Source of the DNA: Nakamurella sp. A5-74 | GTDB taxonomy: Bacteria; Actinomycetota; Actinomycetes; Mycobacteriales; Nakamurellaceae | Length of the DNA: 64,000 nucleotides | Assembly: GCF_040438885.1 (NCBI RefSeq) | Contig: NZ_CP159218.1 | Coordinates: 1,364,001-1,428,000, forward strand | Direction: 5' to 3' | Shown: piece by piece, positions 46,076 through 54,863 of the stretch | Layout of the letters: each line of letters begins with the position of its first letter | Numbering within the stretch: position 1 is the stretch's first letter | Translations under genes and position numbers: made by a program | The notes under the pieces: generated by a model | What the model saw: the letters and a program-made list of their open reading frames with translations, nothing else | Told to the model about the DNA's origin: nothing | Database searches by the model: none

Positions 46076-46578
46076 TGTGCAGCTACTGCGGTTGCCGGAA
46101 CATCCCGTTGATCGGCAAACTCACGATGCAGCACGAGAACATCACCAACCACACGACGGCGCTGCGAGCCGCCGGCCGCAAAGACGACCGCGCCGCGGCG
46201 GCGGCCGCGGCAGCGGTCCTCGGGGAGTTGCTGCACCCGCACACCCGTCTCGAGGAGCGGGGCCTGTTCGCCGAGATGCGGACCGACGAGATGTTCACCG
46301 AGCACATCGACTCGCTGTGCGCCGAGCATGAGGTGATCGACGCCGAGTTGGCAGCGATCTGCGGCGGTGATCTGTCGCGGGTGGACCCGCTGCTCAACCT
46401 GCTGGCCAACCACATCGACCGCGAGGAGAACGGGCTGTTCCCGGCCGCACTGGTGTACCTGGACGACGTGCACTGGGACCGCCTGCACGAGCCGGAAACG
46501 CCCGATGCCGGCGCCGTGGCGGCGGCACATGGCCACAGCCACCCACACGGTGTCGGGCACCAACACGCCCAGCTGTGA
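46075..46578 (+). CDS. Hemerythrin HHE-domain protein with N-terminal Cys motif
   Basis: The 167-residue protein binds a probable di-iron centre in a four-helix bundle. Candidate ligands are in MQHENITNH, LHPHTRLEERGLF, HIDSLCAEHEVID and NHIDREENGLFPAAL. The N-terminus MCSYCGC gives a C-x2-C-x-C cluster, and the C-terminus is histidine-rich (HGHSHPHGVGHQH), so both ends could bind metal. The ATG shares a base with the hmp stop (TGATG). Pairing with flavohemoglobin suggests a role in NO or O2 sensing, storage or iron-sulfur repair. Confidence 0.88.
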   Translation: MCSYCGCRNIPLIGKLTMQHENITNHTTALRAAGRKDDRAAAAAAAAVLGELLHPHTRLEERGLFAEMRTDEMFTEHIDSLCAEHEVIDAELAAICGGDLSRVDPLLNLLANHIDREENGLFPAALVYLDDVHWDRLHEPETPDAGAVAAAHGHSHPHGVGHQHAQL

Positions 46579-46692
46579 CCGAAGGGACAAGCGCCTCACG
46601 TCGCGCTTTCACGCGTAGGTGAGCGAGGGTGGTTTTCTCATGGAGAAGCGTGAGTCCGACTCCGGGAGTGCGGCGGCACCCGGCTCGCCGCC

Positions 46693-47580
46693 GTGATCGA
46701 GGTGCCTCGGACGTTCCGGGAGATGCCGCGGTGGTGGCATGACGACACCGGACGCACGTGGCTCGACCGTCTTCCGGGGGTTGTCGCCGAGCGCTGCGCA
46801 CGGTGGGATCTCGAGGTGGACGGACCGGTGCTGCACGGGTCGAATGCTCTCGTGGTGCCGGTTCGTCGGGGCGAGCAAGCAGCGGTCCTACGGATGGCGC
46901 CCCCGGGCGATGACGTCGCTGCGGAGGCTGCCGCCCTGGGGCACTGGCGCGCCGGGCCCGTGGTGGGACTGTTCGAGGTCGACATCGGGGCGGGCGCGAG
47001 CCTGCTGGAGCGGCTCGATGCCGACCAGTCCCTGGCGTCCGAGCCGATCCTCGTCGCGATCGGGACGCTCGGCGCACTGACGAGGGAGCTCGCGATCCCG
47101 GCACCCGCGTGGGCCCGGACCACGGCTGACATCGCTGCGGAGGAGGGACAGTCGTTCGTGGGCCGCTGGCAGCGACTGGGCGGGCCGACCCCGCGGAACC
47201 ACCTGGACGCTGCGCTCGCGGCCGGCGCCGTGCTGGCTGTGCGCGACATCGCCGCGCACTCGTCGGTCAACGGCGATCTGCATTTCGAGCAGGTGCTGGC
47301 CGGCGGACGGCATCCGTGGACGGTGGTGGATCCGGTGCTGCTGCGGGGCGACCCGGAGTACGACCTCGGGCGGGTGCTGTGGAGCCGGTTGGACGAGCTG
47401 ACCCGCGATGGCGATGTGCAGCAGGCCTTCTCGATGTTCGTCGCCGCTGCGGACGTTCCCGCGGGCCGGGCGCAGGCCTGGGTGCTCGTGCGCTCGATGT
47501 CCTACCTGCTGTGGGGGCTGGAGCGGGGTCTGACGCTGGACCCGCCGAAGTGCCGGCGGCTGCTCGAACTCTTCAGCTGA
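46693..47580 (+). CDS. APH(6)-like aminoglycoside phosphotransferase-family protein
   Basis: The 295-residue kinase-fold protein resembles streptomycin 6-phosphotransferases (StrB/APH(6) type). It has the catalytic loop VNGDLHFEQVL (the aspartate base) and VVDPVLLRGDPEYDLGRVLW (metal-binding aspartate). The N-lobe LVVPVRRGEQAAVLRM has an arginine in place of the usual nucleotide-binding lysine. Chromosomal homologues are common in actinobacteria and need not confer resistance. GTG 46693 is the longest start; no Shine-Dalgarno or clear -10 fixes it. Its 3' end overlaps the converging methyltransferase gene by eight bases. Confidence 0.8.
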   Translation: MIEVPRTFREMPRWWHDDTGRTWLDRLPGVVAERCARWDLEVDGPVLHGSNALVVPVRRGEQAAVLRMAPPGDDVAAEAAALGHWRAGPVVGLFEVDIGAGASLLERLDADQSLASEPILVAIGTLGALTRELAIPAPAWARTTADIAAEEGQSFVGRWQRLGGPTPRNHLDAALAAGAVLAVRDIAAHSSVNGDLHFEQVLAGGRHPWTVVDPVLLRGDPEYDLGRVLWSRLDELTRDGDVQQAFSMFVAAADVPAGRAQAWVLVRSMSYLLWGLERGLTLDPPKCRRLLELFS

Positions 47581-48397
47581 AGCCGGCTCCGGCGTGTCGC
47601 AGCAATGCGGTGAACTCACCGTTCTCGACGGGGCTGATCTCGGCGGCGAGTCCTGCTGACCTGCTCAGGGCGTCGAAGCCCTCGGGCGTGTGCCAGTGGA
47701 TGATCCACTCCCGATCGACCCGGGTGGTGCGGACCCCGTCATCGAGTTCGTACGTGGTGGAGGTGCTGCGGGTCCGCGCCGCAGTGTCGTAGCACTCCGA
47801 GTCGACGATGTACCGAGCCGTCGCGCCATCCGATGTCGTTGCCGTCCGAGTCTGCCCGAATTGCTCGGACGGAGTGGCGGCGGGAATCCACAAGGGCACC
47901 AACACTTCTCCGCCCGGTTCGAGGTGCGCGGCGATCCGCCCCAGGGCGCGGCCTGCCAGTTCGTCGTCGGGTACCAGGTTGAAGGTCGGACCAGCCAGGT
48001 AGATGGAGCGGTACCGCCGCTGCAGCGCGAGCGATTCCATCGGCTGGCAGTGGGTGATGACGGTGAACCCCCTGGCCGCAGCGTGGACCGCGCAGCGATC
48101 GAGCATGTCCTGCGAGGAGTCGACGCCCTCGATGTCGATGCCCTGGGCTGCGAGCTCCAGGAACGGCCCCTCGTCACCGCAGCCGAGCTCAAGCGCCGGC
48201 TCCCCGACCCGGCGGACGAAGTCGAGATAGCGCTCGGCGCCGAAGCTGGTGCTGCGCAGCGCGTCGTAGACCTCGGCGACAATGCCGGTGTAGAAATCGG
48301 CGGCCGCGGTCGGCGCGTTGTCCATCAGCGCTGTGCCGGTCGGCGCTGTGTCGGTCGGCTCGGCGTCCGTCGGCTCGGGGTCAAGGGGTCCGTTCAC
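47573..48397 (-). CDS. SAM-dependent methyltransferase
   Basis: The 274-residue class I methyltransferase has motif I ALELGCGDEGPFLELAAQG, the acidic loop IEGVDSSQDMLDRC and YRSIYLAGPTFNLV. The substrate is unknown. The GTG at 48397 overlaps the ackA stop as GTGA, so it is the third gene of the pta-ackA operon. The frame stays open to 48409. The first 25 residues are a Pro/Thr/Asp/Glu repeat (EPTDAEPTDTAPTGTA). Confidence 0.87.
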   Translation of the reverse strand: MNGPLDPEPTDAEPTDTAPTGTALMDNAPTAAADFYTGIVAEVYDALRSTSFGAERYLDFVRRVGEPALELGCGDEGPFLELAAQGIDIEGVDSSQDMLDRCAVHAAARGFTVITHCQPMESLALQRRYRSIYLAGPTFNLVPDDELAGRALGRIAAHLEPGGEVLVPLWIPAATPSEQFGQTRTATTSDGATARYIVDSECYDTAARTRSTSTTYELDDGVRTTRVDREWIIHWHTPEGFDALSRSAGLAAEISPVENGEFTALLRHAGAGFS

Positions 48398-49575
48398 AGC
48401 TGCACACACTCCATGGCGATCTGACGCTCCTCGTCGGTCGGCACCACCAGCACCGTGAGCCGGGATGTCGGGCTGCTGACGATCCTCTCACCACGGCCGG
48501 CGTCACGGGTCGGATCAAGCACAGCGCCGAAGAGTGCGAGCTTCTCGACGACCGCCGTGCGCAGCGCCGCGCTGTTCTCGCCGATCCCGCCGGTGAAGAC
48601 CACCGCATCGAGCCTGCCCAGCGTCGCTGCGTAGGCACCCACATACTTCACCAGCCGGTGCACCACCACGTCGAAGGCGAGCTGCGCCACCGGATCACCG
48701 GCGTCGACGCGGTCCTGCAACTCGCGGAAGTCGTTGTCCCCCACCAGCCCTCGAAGGCCGGACTGCTGATTGAGGGCGGTGTCGATCTGCTCGGCGGACA
48801 GGCCGGCGACCCGGGCGAGATGGCCGGCGATTGCCGGATCGATGTCGCCGGATCGACTACCCATCACCAGTCCCTCCAGCGGCGTGAGACCCATCGACGT
48901 CTCGACGCTGCGTCCGGAGTCGACGGCGCAGGCGCTCGCGCCGTTGCCCAGGTGCAGCACCACCATCCGGGCATCCGCCCGGCCGAGCAGCGCAGCCGCC
49001 CGTCCCGAGGCCCAGCGGTGGGAGGTGCCGTGGAAACCGTAGCGCCGCACCGCATACTCCTCCCGCCACTGCTGCGGCACGGCGTAGGTGTGGGCGGCAG
49101 GCGGGATCGTACCGTGGAACGCGGTGTCGAAGACGGCGACCTGGGGCAGATCAGGGAACAATGCTGCGGCGGCATCGATCCCGGCCAGGTTCGCCGGCTG
49201 GTGCAGGGGTGCGAGCGGAACCAACTGCTCGATCTCCGTGCGGACGCCGGCGTCGACGAGGGTGGCCGCCGAGAAGCGGGTGCCGCCGTGCACCACCCGG
49301 TGGCCGACCGCGATCGGCGGCTGCTTCGCCAGATCAGGGCCGTGCGCCGCGAAGCCGTCCACCATCGCGGCGAACGCGGCGGTCGCGTCCGGAATCCGCG
49401 ATTCGCTACGGGTGGTGCCGCCGGGTCCGGTGTGTCGTAGCTCCGAGACTGGCCCGCCGATCCGCTCGATCAGTCCCGACCCGCGGACGATTCCCGAGAC
49501 CGGTTGCACCAGTTGGTATTTGAGCGACGATGAGCCGGCATTGATCACCAGCACCGCTGCGAAATCATCTGTCAT
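48394..49575 (-). CDS. ackA: Acetate kinase
   Basis: Acetate kinase, 393 residues, interconverts acetyl phosphate and acetate with ATP formation. VINAGSSSLKYQL, GHRVVHGG, FHGTSHRWASG, HLGNGASACAVDSG and FTGGIGENSA are all present. The ATG overlaps the pta stop as ATGA, giving the classical pta-ackA pair. Confidence 0.98.
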   Translation of the reverse strand: MTDDFAAVLVINAGSSSLKYQLVQPVSGIVRGSGLIERIGGPVSELRHTGPGGTTRSESRIPDATAAFAAMVDGFAAHGPDLAKQPPIAVGHRVVHGGTRFSAATLVDAGVRTEIEQLVPLAPLHQPANLAGIDAAAALFPDLPQVAVFDTAFHGTIPPAAHTYAVPQQWREEYAVRRYGFHGTSHRWASGRAAALLGRADARMVVLHLGNGASACAVDSGRSVETSMGLTPLEGLVMGSRSGDIDPAIAGHLARVAGLSAEQIDTALNQQSGLRGLVGDNDFRELQDRVDAGDPVAQLAFDVVVHRLVKYVGAYAATLGRLDAVVFTGGIGENSAALRTAVVEKLALFGAVLDPTRDAGRGERIVSSPTSRLTVLVVPTDEERQIAMECVQL

Positions 49576-51662
49576 CGTGAAGTCTCCGCGATCTTCCCGG
49601 CCGCACCCTGGACCGCGGTGATGGCCACCGTGTTGACGATGTCCCGCACCGTTGCACCTCGCGACAGGTCGTTGATCGGTCGACGCAGCCCCTGCAGCAC
49701 CGGCCCGATCGCGACCGCGCCGGCACTGCGCTGGACGGCTTTGTAGGTGTTGTTGCCGGTGTTCAGGTCTGGGAAGATCAGCACGGTGGCCCGGCCGGCG
49801 ACCGGATTGTCGGCCCCGACCTTCGATGCTCCGATCTCGGGGTCGACAGCGGCGTCGTACTGGATCGGTCCCTCGACCAGCAGGCCGGGGCGGCGGGCGC
49901 GCACGAGATCCGTTGCTACGCGGACCTTGTCGACCTCCGCGCCGCTACCGGACGAGCCCGTCGCGTACGACAGCATCGCCACCCGGGGCTCGATCCCGAA
50001 GGTGGCGGCCGTTTCTGCGGACGACAGCGCGATGTCGGCCAGTTGGTCGCTGTCCGGTTCCGGGTTGACGGCGCAGTCGCCGTACACCAGCACCCGATCG
50101 GCGAGGCACATGAAGAACACGCTGGACACCACCGAGACACCGGGGACCGTCTTGACCACCTCCAGCGCCGGCCGGATGGTGTTGGCGGTGGTGTGCCTGG
50201 CCCCGGAGACCATCCCGTCGGCCTGCCCGAGCAGCACCATCATCGTGCCGAAGTAGGAGACGTCGGTGACGGTGCCCCTGGCCTGCAGCACCGTCACCCC
50301 CTTGTGCGCGCGCAGCTCCGCGTAGCGGGTCGCGAACTGTTCGACCCGTTCCGGATCGGTCGGCGAGACGAGGTGCGCTGCAGCAAGATCCAGGCCCAGG
50401 GCTGCGGCCCGGGCGGTGATCGCCGGGGGCTCGCCGAGGATCGTCAGTTCAGCGATCCGGCGTGCCAACACTTCGTGGGCTGCCCGCAGGACCCGGTCGT
50501 CATCACCCTCCGGCAACACGATGTGTGCCGGGTGCTCCCTGGCCCGCTCCACGAGTTGCTGTTCGAACATCAACGGTGTGACCGCGCCGGTGGTGCGGTC
50601 GCCGAGCATCGTCCGCAGGATGTCCACGTCGACGTGTTCGGCGAAGACCGCCCGGGCTGCGGCAATCTTGCCGGTCGCCTCCGCGGTCAACCGACCGCGA
50701 ACCTCCGCGAGCGCCGAGGCCGTCGCCATCGACCCACCGCTGCAGCTGATCAAGGGCAGCGGGACGTGCAGGCCGTCGATCAGCCTGCGGACCTGGGGAC
50801 TGATCGGCAGGTCGCCGTTGAGGAACACCGCAGAGGGGGAGGGGAACGTCCGCGAGGCCGAGGCCACCAGCAGGCCGAGCAACACGTCGTCCCGGTCGGC
50901 CGGACAGACGACCCCGATGGATTCGGTCAGCCGGTCGAGCACGTGCGGCATCGTCATCGCGGCGACCATCACGCCGATCGACTCGGCATCGAGCGACACC
51001 TCGTCGCCGGTGATGACGGTGCCCTCGACCGCGGCCACCAGCTCGCGAACGGTCGGTGCCTGCAGCAGGGGGATCTCGGGGATGGCCGAACACGGCAGCG
51101 ACGTCGCTGCGGTCAGTAGATCGCGCACGACACCCGGATCGTCGGTCACCCGGTTGGCGACCACCGACAGCACCCGGACATGTTGTCCGCGGGCCTCGCC
51201 GATCGACACCTCCGCCGCGGTGGCCAGATCGGCGGCCGATCGGCCGGACCCGCTGAGCACCAACACGATCGGGGCATCCAGGTTCGCGGCGATGACGGCG
51301 TTGAAGCCGAACTCGGTGGGCGTCGGGACGCCGGAGAAGTCGGAACCGACGATCACCATCGCGTCGTGCCCCTCGCAGGCCGCCCGAAAACCGTCGACGA
51401 TGCGCTGCAGGGCCTGCTGCGGATCGCGGTGCACGTCGGAGTAGTGGACGCCCTCGGCGGTTCCGGCATTGCCGCCACCCGGTAGTTGCGCCAACAGCAG
51501 CTGCAGCACGTGATCGACCCCATCGCGGACCACCGGGCGGTAGACACCCACCCGACCGGCGGTCACGGCGAGCGCGTCGAGGAGCCCGAGCGCGACCGTC
51601 GACTTGCCCGATTCACCCTCCACCGAGGCGATCATCACCCGGGTGATCCGTGTCGTGTTCAC
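49572..51662 (-). CDS. pta: Phosphate acetyltransferase, long three-domain form
   Basis: Pta, 696 residues, converts acetyl-CoA to acetyl phosphate. It has an N-terminal P-loop-like domain (MIASVEGESGKSTVALGLLD), a central DRTGG domain and the C-terminal PTA_PTB catalytic domain (about 370-696; MVSGARHTTANTIRPAL, MLSYATGSSGSG, VDPEIGASKV and RATVLIFPDLNTGN). The GTG at 51662 is chosen over an upstream start at 51680 because CAGGCT lies six bases before it and homology starts there. Confidence 0.96.
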   Translation of the reverse strand: MNTTRITRVMIASVEGESGKSTVALGLLDALAVTAGRVGVYRPVVRDGVDHVLQLLLAQLPGGGNAGTAEGVHYSDVHRDPQQALQRIVDGFRAACEGHDAMVIVGSDFSGVPTPTEFGFNAVIAANLDAPIVLVLSGSGRSAADLATAAEVSIGEARGQHVRVLSVVANRVTDDPGVVRDLLTAATSLPCSAIPEIPLLQAPTVRELVAAVEGTVITGDEVSLDAESIGVMVAAMTMPHVLDRLTESIGVVCPADRDDVLLGLLVASASRTFPSPSAVFLNGDLPISPQVRRLIDGLHVPLPLISCSGGSMATASALAEVRGRLTAEATGKIAAARAVFAEHVDVDILRTMLGDRTTGAVTPLMFEQQLVERAREHPAHIVLPEGDDDRVLRAAHEVLARRIAELTILGEPPAITARAAALGLDLAAAHLVSPTDPERVEQFATRYAELRAHKGVTVLQARGTVTDVSYFGTMMVLLGQADGMVSGARHTTANTIRPALEVVKTVPGVSVVSSVFFMCLADRVLVYGDCAVNPEPDSDQLADIALSSAETAATFGIEPRVAMLSYATGSSGSGAEVDKVRVATDLVRARRPGLLVEGPIQYDAAVDPEIGASKVGADNPVAGRATVLIFPDLNTGNNTYKAVQRSAGAVAIGPVLQGLRRPINDLSRGATVRDIVNTVAITAVQGAAGKIAETSR

Positions 51663-51668
51663 CTGTCC

Positions 51669-51674
51669 AGCCTG
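51669..51674 (-). promoter_or_regulatory. -10 hexamer CAGGCT, leaderless start of pta-ackA operon
   Basis: On the minus strand CAGGCT precedes the GTG at 51662 by six bases. Confidence 0.45.
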
Positions 51675-51731
51675 CCTCACGTGGTCCTGGGACCGGCAGC
51701 CCGCAGCGACTCGGGACCGGTCGTCATCCGT

Positions 51732-52526
51732 TCAGCTCTGCTGCCGGGTCTCCACCAAGGACCTGATCCGCTCGCCGATCGCGAACATCTCGCCGAGCAC
51801 GACGTCGCGCTCGGTCTGCTGCTCCGTCTCGGTGAAGGACGCCAGCACGGCGTAGGCCACCGAGCGTGCGGGGCCGGTCAGTACCCCGACGTCGCACCGG
51901 ACGCCGGTGTCGGTGCCGGTCTTGTGGGCGAGGGTGAGGCCGCGGTCGGGATCCACGTGAGCCAGTGGGTCGAGACCGAAGGCGCCGGCCGTCATCGAGG
52001 TGTCGGCGTCGTGGGTGAGCCAGCTGAGCACCTGCCGGGAGATGGCGCGTGAGCGCACCTCCCCACGGTGCAGCCGGGCGAAGAGATCGGCCAGTTCGGC
52101 AGCTGTACCGGAGGACAGCCGCGGTGGATCGGACGGCTTGCGACTGCTGCGCACCCGGTCGTGCAGGGCGGTGTGGGTCAGCTCCAGTGTGCGGGCCCGC
52201 TCGAGCACCGACGGCAGACCGACGGTGCGCAGCAATACGTTCGTGGCGAAGTTGTCACTCACCGCGCCGACCAGCGTGGCCAGGTCACCGGGCGGGAGGG
52301 TGCGGGTGTGCAGGAACTGCAGCAGCCCCGAATCGGCGACCTCGTCGTCCGGCACCGGCGCAAGCACCTGGCTGTCGCGCAGACGACCGTCCTTGAGCCG
52401 GATCGCGACCTCGATCAACAGCAACACCTTGCCGACGGACGCGGTCGAGTGGACGCGTTCGCCGCCGTCGAACTCGAGTACGGCACCGGAATCGGCGTCG
52501 AGGACACACACACTGATCTGGGCCAC
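51732..52526 (-). CDS. Class A beta-lactamase-like serine hydrolase
   Basis: The 264-residue protein has the SxxK motif SVGK in STASVGKVLLL, an SDN loop in AVSDNFATNVLL and the KTG motif in LAHKTGTDTG, in class A order. No signal peptide or lipobox is present, and the omega-loop E-x2-L-N glutamate needed for beta-lactam deacylation is not visible. It may therefore be a cytoplasmic esterase or peptidase rather than a resistance enzyme. The GTG at 52526 is supported by TAGGCT seven bases upstream. It is divergent from the nfeD-flotillin operon. Confidence 0.83.
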   Translation of the reverse strand: MAQISVCVLDADSGAVLEFDGGERVHSTASVGKVLLLIEVAIRLKDGRLRDSQVLAPVPDDEVADSGLLQFLHTRTLPPGDLATLVGAVSDNFATNVLLRTVGLPSVLERARTLELTHTALHDRVRSSRKPSDPPRLSSGTAAELADLFARLHRGEVRSRAISRQVLSWLTHDADTSMTAGAFGLDPLAHVDPDRGLTLAHKTGTDTGVRCDVGVLTGPARSVAYAVLASFTETEQQTERDVVLGEMFAIGERIRSLVETRQQS

Positions 52527-52533
52527 GGCGATC

Positions 52534-52539
52534 AGCCTA
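52534..52539 (-). promoter_or_regulatory. -10 hexamer TAGGCT, leaderless start of beta-lactamase-like gene
   Basis: On the minus strand TAGGCT precedes the GTG at 52526 by seven bases. Confidence 0.5.
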
Positions 52540-52712
52540 ATGAGCAGCGGACTCCTGGCCTCGATCGCCCACGCCGAGGGGGCAACCGGGATAGGTTGGA
52601 GGCACGGAGCGATCGCGTCCCACCGGGCGAGACGCACCGTGACGATCAGCCGGAGCGGATCGCCTGACGCACCGGGACGCGGCGAGAGCTGAACGGCAGA
52701 TGCGGAGGGGTG

Positions 52713-53246
52713 ATGGACCCGATCACCCTCACCTTCCTGGTCGTCGGCGCGATCGGCATCGCCCTGCTCGCCCTGGCCCTCGTCGTGGGTGACGTCCTGC
52801 ATCTGGCACTGCACGCGGACGCGGACGGACCGTTCTCGCTGCCGGCGATCGCCGCCTTCTTCGGCAGCGCCGGATTTTTCGGGGCGATCCCGGCATCGCT
52901 GATGGCGGGCCATGTCTCCAGCGGAGTCATCGTTGCCGTTTCGACCGCGGTCGGAGTCGTGTGCGCGCTCCCGGTGGCCTTCGGTGCCGTGCGTCTGACC
53001 GCCGGACTGATGCGGATGCGTACCGATCCGACCCTCACCGAGCGCGACCTCGAGGGAACCCTCGGCGTGGTGATCTCGTCCATCCCGGCAACGGGGTTCG
53101 GCGAGGTCAGGCTCCGCATCCACGGTCAGGATCTCAAGTACTCCGCCCGGGCTGCCCAGGCCCTCGTCGCCGGAACCCCGGTGTTCGTCACCACTGCCCT
53201 GTCACCCACGTCGGTCGAGGTCGTCTCCACGGCGCCCGAGGTCTGA
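52713..53246 (+). CDS. NfeD-like membrane protein
   Basis: The 177-residue protein has three hydrophobic segments (FLVVGAIGIALLALALVVGDVL, FFGSAGFFGAIPASLMAG and GVIVAVSTAVGVVCALPVAF) followed by a C-terminal beta-rich OB-type domain (LEGTLGVVISSIPATGFGEVRL). This is the layout of truncated NfeD1b/YuaF proteins that pair with flotillins. The ATG at 52713 has GGAGGGG just upstream; a GTG at 52710 is an alternative. Flotillin follows after 29 bases. A role in membrane microdomains is inferred from the pairing. Confidence 0.8.
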   Translation: MDPITLTFLVVGAIGIALLALALVVGDVLHLALHADADGPFSLPAIAAFFGSAGFFGAIPASLMAGHVSSGVIVAVSTAVGVVCALPVAFGAVRLTAGLMRMRTDPTLTERDLEGTLGVVISSIPATGFGEVRLRIHGQDLKYSARAAQALVAGTPVFVTTALSPTSVEVVSTAPEV

Positions 53247-53275
53247 CACCGATAGCTCACCGAAAGCGGAAACCG

Positions 53276-54859
53276 ATGTCGCCCATCCTGTACTCCATCA
53301 TCGGGGCGGTCGTCCTGATCGTCCTGGTGGTCCTGCTCATCCTGTCCCGGATCAAGGTCGCAGGCCCGAACCAGGCGTTCCTGGTGACCGGCCGACGCGG
53401 TCGGTCGGTGACCGCGCAGGACGGCAGCATCTCCACCGACTCCTCGGGCCAGAAGGTGGTGCTGGGAGCGAGTGTGTTCGTGCTGCCCATCGTGCAGAAG
53501 CTGCACACGATCGACCTGTCGAGCCGGCGGATCCCGGTCGGCATCCGCGGCGCCATCTCCAAACAGGGCGTCAAGTGCGACCTGGAGGGGGTGGCGATCG
53601 TGAAGGTCGGTGGCAGTGAGTCGTCCATTCGCGCTGCGGCCCAACGTTTCCTGAACCAGCAGCAGGGCATCGACGTCTTCACCTCGGAAGTCCTCAGCGG
53701 TGCGCTCCGCTCGATCGTCGGCCGGCTGACGATCGAGGAGATCATCAGGGACAGAACAGCTTTCGCCTCTGCGGTGGCGGAGGAGGCCGAGAGCGCGTTG
53801 ACCGGCCAGGGTCTCGTGCTGGACACCTTCCAGTTGCAGGACATCCAGGCGGAGGGCAGCTACCTGCAGGACCTCGGTCGGCCGGAGGCCGCCAGGGTGA
53901 TCCGGGACGCGGCGATCGCCGAGGCCAAGGCCCGGCAGAGCGCGGAGCAGGAGCGGCTGCTCGCCGAGGAGGCGATCGCCATCTCGCAGCGGCAGTTCGA
54001 GTTGCGGCAGGCGGAGATCAGCGCCCAGATCGATGCGGCGAAGGCGGAAGCGGCCGCCGCCGGACCGCTGTCGCAGGCTTCGCAGGACCAGCTCATCCTC
54101 GAGCAGCAGGAGAAGGTCGCCCAGCGCACAGCAACCCTGAAGGAACGTCAGTTGGACACCGAGGTGCGCAAGCCCGCCGACGCCGAGCGCTACCGCATCG
54201 AGCAGCAGGCAGAGGCCAGCAAGAACGCGGCGATCTTCAAGGCCGAGGCCGACCGGCAGGCGACGGTCGCGAACGCCGGCGCCCAGGCCGAGCAGGCCAG
54301 GCTCTCCGGTGAGGGCGAGCGCTCCCGTCGTCAGGCGCTGGCCGAGGCCGAGGCGATCGAGGGTGCCAAGCGCGGTGAGGCCGAGAAGCTCCGACGATCC
54401 GCCATCGCCGACGCCGTCGAACGCGAGGGTCACGCCGAAGCGAGCGCCATCCTGGCGAAGGGTCAGGCAGAGGCCGAGGCGATGGAGAAGCGCTCGCAGG
54501 CGTTCGCCGGCTACGGCGAGGCAGCAATCCTCGACCTGCTGGTCCGGGTGCTCCCCGACGTCGTAGCATCCGCTTCGGCCCCGTTGGCCGCGGTGGAGAG
54601 GATGACGGTCATCTCGGCCGACGGTCCTGCCGCACTCGGCAAGTCGGTGGCTTCCAACGTCGCCCAGGGTCTGCAGTTGTCGAAGGACCTGACCGGCCTG
54701 GACATCACGGCGTTGCTGGGTCGACTCGGCGGCGGCGACAAGAGGGACGGTGACATGAAGGACGGTGACGTGAAGGACGGCTCGAAGCAGCCCGGTGCCC
54801 AGAAGCAGGAGCGGGCCGGGATCGCCATCGCCGACGCGGGCACCTCGGAGAAGGTCTGA
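53276..54859 (+). CDS. Flotillin / SPFH-domain protein
   Basis: The 527-residue protein begins with a membrane anchor (ILYSIIGAVVLIVLVVLLIL), followed by an SPFH domain (about 35-200; TIDLSSRRIPVGIRGAISKQGVKC, LSGALRSIVGRLTIEEIIRDR, VLDTFQLQDIQAEGSYLQDLG). A long Ala/Glu/Gln/Lys-rich coiled coil with EA-type repeats spans about 220-430. A charged tail with KDGDVKDG repeats closes it. It is the flotillin (FloT/YuaG-like) half of an NfeD-flotillin operon and scaffolds membrane microdomains in the family. ATG start with GAAAGCGGAAA upstream. Confidence 0.92.
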   Translation: MSPILYSIIGAVVLIVLVVLLILSRIKVAGPNQAFLVTGRRGRSVTAQDGSISTDSSGQKVVLGASVFVLPIVQKLHTIDLSSRRIPVGIRGAISKQGVKCDLEGVAIVKVGGSESSIRAAAQRFLNQQQGIDVFTSEVLSGALRSIVGRLTIEEIIRDRTAFASAVAEEAESALTGQGLVLDTFQLQDIQAEGSYLQDLGRPEAARVIRDAAIAEAKARQSAEQERLLAEEAIAISQRQFELRQAEISAQIDAAKAEAAAAGPLSQASQDQLILEQQEKVAQRTATLKERQLDTEVRKPADAERYRIEQQAEASKNAAIFKAEADRQATVANAGAQAEQARLSGEGERSRRQALAEAEAIEGAKRGEAEKLRRSAIADAVEREGHAEASAILAKGQAEAEAMEKRSQAFAGYGEAAILDLLVRVLPDVVASASAPLAAVERMTVISADGPAALGKSVASNVAQGLQLSKDLTGLDITALLGRLGGGDKRDGDMKDGDVKDGSKQPGAQKQERAGIAIADAGTSEKV

Positions 54860-54863
54860 CCCG

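Noticed and set aside
46693-47580. Acquired streptomycin-resistance gene
   Set aside because: The kinase is APH(6)-like, but there is no mobile-element context and the composition matches the neighbours. Chromosomal relatives without resistance function are common.
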